A stretch of DNA of 64,000 bases from Symbiodinium natans (Eukaryota; Sar; Dinophyceae; Suessiales; Symbiodiniaceae), in assembly GCA_905221605.1 (NCBI GenBank), contig CAJNDS010002296.1, forward strand, positions 447,491 through 511,490. Direction: 5' to 3'. Below, one piece after another: positions 56,359-64,000 of the stretch. The notes beneath the pieces were generated by a model. The model saw nothing but the letters and a program-made list of their open reading frames with translations, had not been told where the DNA came from and made no database searches. How positions within the stretch are numbered: the first letter of the stretch is position 1; each line of letters opens with the position of its first letter. Made by a program: the position numbers and the translations under genes.

Positions 56359-56847
56359 CATCTTTTCCAAAACTATGGGGCTGGGGCCGCCAAAAGATGG
56401 TTTTTTTGGTTTTCTCGAGAAAAAGATGGCTTTTTTGGTTCGAAACCATCTTTTCTCGGGCTGGTAAAACCATCTTTTTCTCGAGAAAGATAGTTTTTCG
56501 AAGGATGGTTGCTCAAAACCATCTTTTTCTCGAGAAAAAATGGTTTCGAACCAAAAAAACCATGTTTTTCTCGAGAAAACCCAAAAAAAAAAACATCTTT
56601 TCCAAAACTATGGGGCTGGGGCCTCCAAAAGATGGTTTTTTGGTTTTTTTGGGTTTTCGCGAGAAAAAGATGTTTTTTTGGTTCGAAACCATCTTTTTCT
56701 CGAGAAAAAGATGGTTTTTGGAGGTCTTCCCCTGGTAAAACCATCTTTTTCTCGAGAAAAAGATGGTTTCGAACCAAAAAAACCATCGTTTTCTCGAGAA
56801 AACCAAAACAAGCTGGAGGCCCCAGCCCCTTAGTTTTGGAAAAGATG
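56359..56847. mobile_element. Foldback element with nested CTCGAG and TTCGAA palindromes
   Basis: Terminal inverted repeats: left CATCTTTTCCAAAACTATGG (continuing GGCTGGGGCCGCC), right GGAGGCCCCAGCCCC then TTAGTTTTGGAAAAGATG. A direct copy of the left end lies inside at 56594-56626. The interior is a chain of CCATCTTTTTCTCGAGAAAA...GATGG palindromes linked by GGTTTCGAACC. The reading frames on both strands (rich in SREKDG and FEPKK) are by-products of the palindromes. Confidence 0.85.
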
Positions 56848-57026
56848 GTCATTTTTGTTTTTTTGGTTGTTTTTGGTTTTTTTTGGTTGTTTTTCGGTTG
56901 TTTTTTTTGTTTTTTTTGGTTTTTTGTTTTTTTGGTTTTTGTTAGTTTCTTGTTTTGTTGTTTTTCCCTTGATCTGGCTAGGACTCGGCTGCCACCCACG
57001 GTGGGTCCATTGGGGGGGGTGAGCTT

Positions 57027-57132
57027 ATGTATGTGTGTATGTATGTATGTATGTATGTATGCATGCATGCATGCATGCATGCATGCATGTATGTATGTAT
57101 GTATGTATGTATTATATATATATATATATATG
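57027..57132 (+). repeat. ATGT/ATGC/TA microsatellite
   Basis: Runs of TATG, then CATG, then TATG again, then TA: a compound microsatellite. Confidence 0.95.
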
Positions 57133-57186
57133 TTTTCTTCTATTTATATCTATAGCTATTTATTGTTTATATACTTTTTGCTGCAG

Positions 57187-57302
57187 TAGAGCTACAAGTC
57201 GCCAAAAAATCCGGCGCGACTGCGCGCCAGCAATCTGAAAAGTCCATGAGCTGGCGATTGCCTTGTGAGTCTGCTGCGGAGGAGAAGGAAGCTGAGCCCT
57301 AA
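57187..57302 (+). CDS. Terminal exon of an unidentified gene
   Basis: After TTGCTGCAG the frame reads ELQVAKKSGATARQQSEKSM then a Glu/Ala-rich end (AAEEKEAEP) and TAA. Charged, probably disordered tail. The rest of the gene cannot be placed because of the repeat block upstream. Confidence 0.4.
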
Positions 57303-57404
57303 ATCCTAAACCCTACACTCCCTAAAGCGCCTCAAGCCGCAAAACCCCCTAAACCCTACTACCTTCAGCAGCCAAAACCCCCCAAAAAACGGCTCTACTT
57401 TAAA

Positions 57405-57650
57405 CCGCGGTTCTGGAAACCAAAACCGGGTTTTGTAGGGCTGAAACAAAGCCGACGTTTTCTTTTATGGGTTTTCGACGGTTTTTTTTCGGGTTTTCCG
57501 ACGGGCATGTGCGGGTTCTGTGCCCCATATTTCGCAAGAACCCAGTTCTGGTAGTCAAAACCAGGTTTTTGACAAAATATTCCGGAAACAACGCTTTTGG
57601 GTTCCTGACCCACTTTTTTTCAGGGTTTTGGTCGCCCAAGGTAAACCCTA
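57405..57650. repeat. Direct-repeat segment with GGTTCTGG...CCAAAACC motifs
   Basis: GGTTCTGGAAACCAAAACCG (57411) is echoed by AGTTCTGGTAGTCAAAACCA (about 57544), and GGGTTTTCGAC/GGGTTTTCCGAC recur between. Probably a repeat remnant; the open frames here are not convincing. Confidence 0.5.
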
Positions 57651-58648
57651 AACCCTAAACTTTGCAATTTTGGCCTAGCCCCAAGTCCGCCCCTCCCTTT
57701 GTTCACATCGTACAGTACGAGACTTACCCCCACGTCCCACGCTTGTACTTCCAGTCCGGAGTCATTTGGGTCATGTTTTGGCCTGGTGGCCATGGCAAGG
57801 TGGAAAAGGGAGGGAGATAGGGTGGTTGGCTCATTTGGGCATTTCCCAAAATAGGGGCACCCCTTCTATTCCCCAAATAGAATAGAATCCCCCAAAAAGG
57901 GACCCCCAAGAAGGGTACCCCTAGGTCAAAATCCCCCATTTGAATCGAAGGGCGAAGCTTCCCCTGAGCTGCTCAGGGTCATGCCAAGCTTGCACGTGTA
58001 TCGGGCGTGTTAAACTCAAGTGTTCCTGGCTTCGGCATGGTGGCATTGCTGCATTGCTTTGGTGCAGACTGGGCTGATGCTCATGATGCTCGCCCGCTCG
58101 GGGCAGCTGTTGCTGGTGATGTTCGCTCGCCCACTTGGCCTTTCAAGCTGAGGGCCTGCTCATGATGCTCGCCCAGCCGGGGCAGCTCATGCTGACACTG
58201 TTAATGCCGGGGGCATGGGAACTGTACATGAGGGGCTGGTGGGGAGCACCAGAATGCCTTCCCACACCTGCACTGCCCACTACTGTATCCGCCAGGCTGG
58301 ATTTTGCTTCCCTTTCCAGTCGGCTGTGGAACCGTGGCGTCCTTTGGCTGCACACAGGGGCTCAATCGCGATGCAGGTTTTCTCAAGCAGTTTGGCTCGT
58401 GACTCCAGCTGAAGGTCTGTCTTCTCGGAGCATATGAGATGTGATCACAGCAGGGTTCGCTTGCAGAATTTTGGCTTGCACACGCATGGCAATCAGAAAG
58501 ACTACTCGAGAAAGCGCAAGCGATGATTCCACGGTTCCCCTGATTCTGCTACTGCGCCCAGGTTCCATTTGCCCACTTTTAGGCCTCTTATAACGTAACC
58601 AACTCAAAATAGGGTACCCTTGCTATATTCTAGTTGCCGGGCTATCAG
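57651..58648. other. Mixed spacer with a short duplicated segment
   Basis: 57840-57925 has a hairpin-like stretch (CCCCAAATAG...GGGACCCCC) similar in motif to 51170-51290. At 58080-58200 the segment TGCTCATGATGCTCGCCC is duplicated about 75 bases apart. An open frame, 58135-58437, could hold an exon (LLMMLAQPGQLMLTLLMPG, hydrophobic), but it has no clear borders. Confidence 0.4.
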
Positions 58649-58789
58649 CTGGGCGCTGCAAAGAGAGCGAAGGCGCCAAGCGCGCTGATTTCGCAGGTCA
58701 CAGTGGGCTGCATCGGTTACATTCTTTTGAGAGCCTCAGCCAGTGATCAGTCAAGCAACGTATCACTTTTGAAGTCAGACGAACGCTAA
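58649..58789 (+). CDS. Terminal exon of an unidentified gene
   Basis: After GCTATCAG the frame reads LGAAKRAKAPSALISQVTVG then CIGYILLRASASDQSSN and ends at TAA. It contains a short hydrophobic stretch. Family not recognised. Confidence 0.4.
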   Translation: MGAAKRAKAPSALISQVTVGCIGYILLRASASDQSSNVSLLKSDER

Positions 58790-59144
58790 TTCTTTGCATC
58801 TTTTGCTGCTGCGGGTAGTGCAGTAGACGCATCCGCATCTGGTCGTAGCTGGCAGGGACCAAAGCAGAGCACAAAGAAGTGGAAGTCCGACTGTTGGGTT
58901 CCTGTTCAGAATCGAGCGTAAGTTACCAATAGCTGAGCTGAAGTTTCCAATAGCTAACACCATAGCGAAACCATATTATACAAATGTCCATGTTACGTTG
59001 ATTTCGTTCAAGTCTCCCTATCAGCAACCCAAACCATGGCCCCTCGAGCTTCTTCTAGCTCTTGCGAGATTTGAGCATACACCCCAAACCCTAAACCCTA
59101 AACCCTAAACCCCAAATCCTAAACCCACAAGCATGCAAAACCCA

Positions 59145-59397
59145 AAGTAGATTGAAGCCGCCCACGCCTTCCACGAGCCACCTCAGAGGTTCCATGCTGG
59201 GGAGCCAAGCTATCCGTGGTTCATATTGCCCTTGAAAACCCTAAAGGCAAGTTGCTCTCGAAGCCTTGACTCCCTGGCGAAAGGGTTTAGGATTTAGGGT
59301 TTAGGGGTTTGATGGGTTGGACGGCTCTTCTCAGGAGGGTGCCTTGACCTTCACCCTACAAAACCCCGTCAAGGAGGAGTTGGGCAAGATGAGGTAG
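59145..59397 (+). CDS. Last exons of an unidentified gene
   Basis: About 59150-59235 reads EAAHAFHEPPQRFHAGEPSY and PWFILPL. About 59334-59397 reads GALTFTLQNPVKEELGKMR and ends at TAG. A short intron with TTTAGGG lies between. Family not recognised. Confidence 0.4.
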
Positions 59398-59777
59398 AAA
59401 GATGCAACCTTGTGGAGTTGCTTATAAGGTTTTCTTTAAAAAGCATGATGAAACATGACATGGAGGTAGATGGAGCTCGTACAGTCGACCCGAGTTCCTG
59501 AAATACCTCTGAGACCTTCCAGCTTTTGTGCCCATGACGACTGTGAGACTCTCCTACATGTCGGGCGAGCTCTTGGCAGAACTCCCCGGGCTGACACCAG
59601 AAGAGACCTGGCCTTATCGTTGAGTTTAGAGCTTGTATGTCTTCTTAGAACTGCTATTGGCTTAGGAACAGCCACCAAAAAAACTAGATACTTGAAAGTA
59701 AGTAAATGTAAAGGGTGACATAGGGATTATCATCTTCATTGTTTTGGGGCTTCTTAAGCAAATAGTAGAGAACGGGG

Positions 59778-60761
59778 GCAAATTCCGAGGACACGCTGGA
59801 GACCGTGAAGGCCTTGGGTGATGAGCATCTCCCCCTGGGAGTTTCCATTACCTCGCTGCTGAAGCCCGCAGATGCCAATGAGACAGCGCTGGAAGGCCAA
59901 ATTCTGAGCCCCTAAACCCTAAACCCCAAGCCAAGCCCTAAACCCTAAACCCCAAGCCCTAAACCCTAAACCCCAAGCCCTAAACCCTAAACCCTAAACT
60001 CCAAGCCCTAAACCCTAAACCCTCAAGCCGCAGGTGCGCAGGCCTTGGGCACGGAGGGTGTAGTGGAGCTGTCAGTGGTGACGGGAGAGCAGATACCAGA
60101 GAGGTACGTCACCCTGGACAATGGAGGAGAGCCCTTCCTGGTGAGCATTTTATCTCGGAAGGAGAAGCACTCCGTGATGCTCTGCAAATGGAAACAAGTA
60201 GCTGAACCAGAGGAAGGTGAACCAGAGCAGCAGAGGATGCTTCGAAATTATGACATCTCAAACCCCTTCTTCCAAGATGCAGTGGAGAAGGTCTTCGTTG
60301 GCAAGAGTCCCTTGAACGAGATGACGCGATTCAGCGGGGGGCATGGTCCACGCTTTGATGGAAATTCTATCCTTCTGAAGAAGAAGGGAGGCGACTACAT
60401 TTTTGTGGGCCATGAAGTCTATGCATTTCGGGCTTCGGAGATAGTAGACTTCGTTTCTCCCGTGGGCAACAGCAGCGTTCCATATCCATATGCTGTAGAT
60501 GTGGAGGGTCGCTACATTCTCTTCATTGAGCATGTCGTGATGCCGAGACCTGGGAAGACTGGGAAGATGGATGATGATCCGTACCGGGTCTATTATGACA
60601 TGAGATTCGATCAATGTGACTTTGAGCTGACCTACCAGAACCGCCGTATGGGGCCGGTGGGAGCGGTTGCTGGTCGCTTTCCCGATGGATCCACCTTTCA
60701 CAAGATCTCTAAGGAGGGGAAGGAAGAACTCTCGCGAGCGACTTGTTTTTTCTTCTGTTGA
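59778..60761 (+). CDS. Giant-virus-like protein of unknown function, mostly intronless
   Basis: A 5' exon, about 59778-59912 (DTLETVKALGDEHLPLGVSI), is followed by an intron made of CCCTAAA/CCCCAAG repeats (to CCGCAG near 60032). A long exon then runs to the TGA at 60759-60761. It reads YVTLDNGGEPFLVSI near its start, then FVGKSPLNEMTRFSGGHGP, FDGNSILL, EIVDFVSPVGNSSVPYPYAV and DDDPYRVYYD. From memory, this block order (DNGG..F.V, GKSPLN, FDGNSIL, SPVGN..VPYP, YYD) is that of a conserved protein family of large DNA viruses of algae and amoebae. I cannot run a search. A 700-base uninterrupted exon is far longer than other exons here, which fits transfer from such a virus. The role is unknown. 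The gene may go on to the exon at 61215. Confidence 0.55.
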
Positions 60762-61214
60762 CGGCTTTATTCTTCGCCTTAGTTTGAGGGCCTTTTGGTT
60801 TGGGATTAGGCCAATGAATTATGTGCGCTTTATGTGTGTCCTAGGCTTCTTAGATTCGAACATTCCAGGAGAGGCTGAGCCCGCAAGACAACAATAAATA
60901 GAAATTGTCTTTGATGTCGCTGTGAATCTTCGAAACTATTTGTCTAAAAACATCTGGCAAGCCGAGTTTAAAGTAAATTTGCCCAAAGCGTTAGTTTGTC
61001 TACGCAGCTGACAAGCCGAGTTCAAGTAAAGCAAAGGCCCCGGCTCCCACAAGGCACCCGACAGCCTTCCTAAGGCCCCCTGCGGCCCCCTCCATAGAAA
61101 GCCCCTTGACACAGAGAAACGCTTCGCTCAAAGCTTTCGTTTGGGACCCAAGCCTTTTACAAGTTCTATAAACCTTAAACCCTACACCCTAAACCCTAAA
61201 CCTGTATATATGTA
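60762..61214. other. Spacer or 3' region after the giant-virus-like exon
   Basis: No convincing exon. Two related motifs, AAGCCGAGTTTAAAGTAAA and AAGCCGAGTTCAAGTAAAG (60959 and 61013), form a short direct repeat. CCCTAAA units precede the next exon. Confidence 0.4.
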
Positions 61215-61313
61215 TCATCCGAGGAGAGGCTCCGGGACTTGGGGCTTGAGATGATGTCAGCCCATGGCCTGATGCCCTTGGAGCGACTGGAGACCTTGGC
61301 GGAGCGAATGTAG
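61215..61313 (+). CDS. Terminal exon of an unidentified gene
   Basis: Reads SSEERLRDLGLEMMSAHGLM then PLERLETLAERM and ends at TAG. Helical, charged. Could be the last exon of the preceding gene if the stop at 60761 is skipped by splicing, or a separate gene. Confidence 0.45.
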   Translation, partial: SSEERLRDLGLEMMSAHGLMPLERLETLAERM

Positions 61314-61459
61314 CGGCCTCGGATAGGGAAAAAAGAAAACGAGGGTTTAGGCTTTAGGGTAGGGGGCTTAGGTTTAGGTTTGGGGTTTAGGGTTTCGGGT
61401 TTAAGGGCTTAGGGTTGAGGGTTTAGGGGACACACTAATGGATAAAGACTTCAGGGGCT

Positions 61460-62045
61460 TCATAGTTGGATATGGTCCCTCATTTGTCTTTTTGAATCCG
61501 ATTCTTATTTCTATTGAATGTGGAATCATTTGTAGGCTACTTTGAAAGATTTAAATACCGAATCCATAGCCAAGTATTTTTAATAATTAAACTATATATG
61601 AATATTTTGATCATATGAATTGTCCGACATTTATTAAACAAAACATTTTTTGGTTTTTTGACGATTAGTTGATGAAATAAGGAAGGGTGAAGAAAATGAT
61701 TTTTTTCTTGAAAATTAGTTGTCGTGGGCGCGGATTGGGTGTATTTGTCGGCGATACTAATTTTATCTATTCTATTTTGAAATATACGAGGCCAGAGAAT
61801 TGAAAAATTGATCAGAATTGTAATGATGATAGTCTTTTTGAATTATAGATTTATCGAGATTAGAGAATTCTATCGACACCACGCTAATTATTGAGGATAT
61901 TTTGAATGGGAATGAAGTAAATAAAAGGATACGAATAGGGGATCGGATTCGAACTAATTATATTTGATTATATGGGGGATTTGAATTAGGAAGAAACTCG
62001 AGCGGAGGAATTTTTGTATTAGATGTTTGATGATCCTAATGGATA
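61460..62045. other. AT-rich island without genes
   Basis: Base composition changes abruptly to strongly AT-rich (motifs such as TTTTAATAATTAAACTATAT), with stops in all frames and no TTTAGGG or CCCTAAA repeats. It differs from everything else in the window and may be inserted organellar, viral or other foreign DNA. Confidence 0.6.
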
Positions 62046-62155
62046 TCTTCCTCACCCCTATCAATAGCATCTTTCGGCATCATTGGTCTCTGATGACAGT
62101 CCAGGTTCAGAACGACCATGCAGCGTGTCCATTGCACCAAACAAAGGCAAAATCT

Positions 62156-62354
62156 TTAACTCACCCACAGGGAGCCTAATTTGGGCTCATAACCTACGGG
62201 GGGCAACCAAAGAGGGAAAGGAAACCAAGAGATCAACCCCAATGATTGTCCTGAATACATCCCTGGACCAACCAACCCAAACCACACAAACCCAAACAAC
62301 CGGGCACACTTCTTAGGGCACATGGCCCAGTTCCTTGAGCCAATATTGTTACGG
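62156..62354 (-). other. Spliced-leader relic followed by a short open frame (candidate retro-copy)
   Basis: Read on the minus strand, 62354-62334 is CCGTAACAATATTGGCTCAAG, which differs from the dinoflagellate spliced leader (CCGTAGCCATTTTGGCTCAAG) at only three of 21 positions. Immediately after it comes an ATG (minus strand) with an open frame of about 55 codons beginning MCPKKCARLFGFVWFGLV. A leader copy in genomic DNA is what a reverse-transcribed, trans-spliced mRNA would leave behind. The parent gene is not identified. Confidence 0.45.
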
Positions 62355-62389
62355 GACATTGCCCTTCCCCACCTATTCACTTCAACCTC

Positions 62390-63594
62390 CGCATAGGGTT
62401 TAGGGTGTAGGGTGTAGGGTTTAGGGTTTAGGGTTTGGGGTTAGGGTATTTTGCCAAAAAACGAGCCAGCCTTCCCTTTTTGGCAGTCCTCTGTTGCCAG
62501 GCTGGGGCACTCGTGGCCCTCCTCGCAACTACCCGTTCAACCTTCAAGTAAGGGCACTGGTGATGCCCGCAAGCGGTTCGCGCAGGGTTTTCGGATCTCG
62601 CTCATTTAGCAAGAGCGTTGGGTCCTGTCATTTCTAGTTAAGCGATTTTGGCTTTTGACCAGGCGGTCCCTGCGATGCTGCCTTTTGGTTAGGGCGACGC
62701 AGCCAAAGCTTAGGGTTAGAAAGAAATTGCCCGCTAAGGGTATTGTTACATATGTAAGAGAGGCTTAGGGTTCAGGGCCAATTCCTTCAGGTCGAATAAG
62801 AGTCCGAGTGAGAAGAGAAGGAAACCTTGTCGCTTCAAGCGCCAGGGTAAAAACCTTCTCAAGTGAAACAAAGAGAACCGCAGAACCAAAGCAAGCGAAA
62901 ACGTAGGCGAAATCCAAGTGAGACGAGCCACGCACCCACCGCCGCCCCCAATGAAGGGAAGACGCCAGAAAAGAAGAGACAACAAGCAAAAACGAAGGGA
63001 TTCCTAAATCTATATAGAAATTCGAAAGTGAAACAAACTAGAATCGTGAAAGTGAAACAATCCCTTCAGCCACCCACATACCTTCGAGCTCCACACCTCC
63101 GAGCGTTTTCCCGAACTACTTGGGCAAGCGGGTCACCGTGAGGTGCACTCTTCACTCTTGAGAGTGTTGGAAGTTCGTTGCGGAAGTTTTCGACCCAACC
63201 AGCACGCAAGACATGGGTTTCGTTCGGGGGTTGGGTATGGAGTTTCGGCGTGCTGTTTCCTTTCGGTCTTCTGGCAACGCGCAGCTCTACACCTCAATGG
63301 CTTCGTGAGAATCCAATAGAGACGCACGTTGTTTCAAGGATCCAGACTGAAACGAAATGAAGAAGAAAGGTGGGTTTGGTCGCTCATGTGCTGGTTGCGG
63401 ATATTCCAGGGAGAAACTCCTTGACATGTCCCTTGGATGAGATGCGGCGCGTGTGCGTGAAACCAATTCATGCACATGTATGCTTCATCAAAAAGTAAGC
63501 GCTGCGTGCAAGACAAAAGCATGAGCAGCGCCGTGGGCCCCCGAAGGGGCAGCGCAGCGAATGCAGTTTTGGCGCGCGCAGCGCTTAAATTTTT
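62390..63594. other. No confident gene; purine-rich segment
   Basis: After a TTTAGGG/TGTAGGG array (62395-62445) there is no clear exon. About 62860-63060 is rich in GAAACAAAG/GTGAAACAA motifs, and its Lys/Arg/Gln-rich open frame is likely a compositional effect. Confidence 0.4.
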
Positions 63595-63600
63595 TTAATT

Positions 63601-64000
63601 AGCCCTAAATCCCCTAAACCCAAAACCCTAATCCCTAAATCGTAACAACCCTCGAAACCCTAATCCCTAAACGGTAACAACCCTCAAAACCCTAATCCCT
63701 AAACGCAAACAACCCTCAAAACCCTAATGCCTAAACGGTTTAGGGTTTAGGGATTTTTAGGGTTTAGGGATTTTTAGGGTTTAGGGATTTTTAGGGTTTA
63801 GGGATTTTTAGGGTTTAGGGATTTTTAGGGTTTAGGGATTTTTAGGGTTTAGGGTTTAGGGATTTTTAGGGTTTAGGGATTTTTAGGGGTTAGGGATTTT
63901 TAGGGTTTAGGGATTTTTAGGGTTTAGGGATTTTTAGGGTTTAGGGATTTTTAGGGTTTAGGGATTTTTAGGGTTTAGGGATTGTTAGGGTTTAGGGATT
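63601..64000. repeat. Head-to-head telomere-like array with 32-bp and 17-bp higher-order units
   Basis: The left half (63601-63736) is CCCTAAA-type and contains about three 32-bp units (AACCCTAATCCCTAAACGGT + AACAACCCTCAA). At CTAAACGGTTTAG (about 63731-63743) the orientation flips to TTTAGGG. The right half is a 17-bp unit, TTTAGGGATTTTTAGGG, repeated to the window edge with few changes. Confidence 0.95.

Larger units (their letters stand above)
54747..57021. repeat. Composite repeat block bounded by an inverted pair next to microsatellites
   Basis: The left end has a TA repeat then GTCACCCCCCCCCAATGGAC and CCACCG (54745-54770). The right end has the complement, CGGTGGGTCCATTGGGGGGG then TGAGC and an ATGT microsatellite (56999-57025). 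Between them lie only the degenerate satellite and the foldback element. The symmetry suggests one inserted unit of about 2.3 kb or two inverted copies of a microsatellite-linked element. Confidence 0.6.

Noticed and set aside
56307-57189. Long overlapping open frames on both strands (143 to 235 codons)
   Set aside because: They are produced by the foldback element's palindromes and by the microsatellite; the translated repeats mirror each other on the two strands.
1-64000. The window as a true chromosome end because of TTTAGGG repeats
   Set aside because: Repeats are spread through the whole window in both orientations and inside genes; only the last 400 bases form a longer array, and that one is head-to-head.
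63601-64000. CRISPR array
   Set aside because: The regular 17-bp and 32-bp units are tandem satellite units with no unique spacers, and the genome is eukaryotic.

Overview
The window looks like nuclear DNA of an alveolate, most probably a dinoflagellate. This is inferred from several things seen together. All genes that can be read lie on the + strand. Coding sequence is split into exons of about 40-150 bases. Donor sites are often GC (sometimes GA) instead of GT. Many exon-intron junctions carry the same few bases on both sides. The repeat TTTAGGG, which is the telomere unit of dinoflagellates, chromerids and plants, is scattered through introns and spacers. A degenerate match to the dinoflagellate trans-spliced leader lies on the minus strand at 62334-62354. 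A chromerid or another lineage with TTTAGGG telomeres is not excluded.

Layout. 1-7.4 kb: exon fragments of an unknown gene, a foldback element, and a broken intronless reading frame with a zinc-ribbon-like end (3355-4540). 7.4-12 kb: a WD40 gene resembling THO complex subunit 3. 12.2-13.4 kb: two short unidentified genes. 13.46-14.6 kb: a five-exon thioredoxin. 14.9-16.5 kb: two nearly identical intronless copies of ribosomal protein eS10. 17.2-18.4 kb: a small gene of unknown function. 18.7-22.9 kb: unassigned exons. 23.2-32.7 kb: a PRMT7-like arginine methyltransferase. 33.4-40.4 kb: a DUF3556-type membrane protein. 41.4-44.2 kb: two unidentified genes. 44.6-46.3 kb: a tandem array of ~477-bp units. 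46.4-54 kb: several unidentified genes. 54.7-57.1 kb: a repeat-only block (degenerate ~90-bp satellite, foldback element, microsatellite). 57.2-61.3 kb: ends of further genes and a largely intronless gene resembling giant-virus proteins. 61.4-64 kb: an AT-rich island, the spliced-leader relic, and a head-to-head telomere-like array that runs off the window.

The most interesting feature is how introns are built. (TTTAGGG)n tends to sit at intron 5' ends and (CCCTAAA)n at 3' ends. Repeat variants appear to supply the splice sites themselves (exon|GTTTAGGG; CCCTAG|exon), and some introns are little more than repeat. Other introns are short inverted-repeat elements found at several places. This is the pattern expected of introner-type intron gain. 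Exon joins were deduced by hand from reading-frame phase and family resemblance; transcripts are needed to confirm them.
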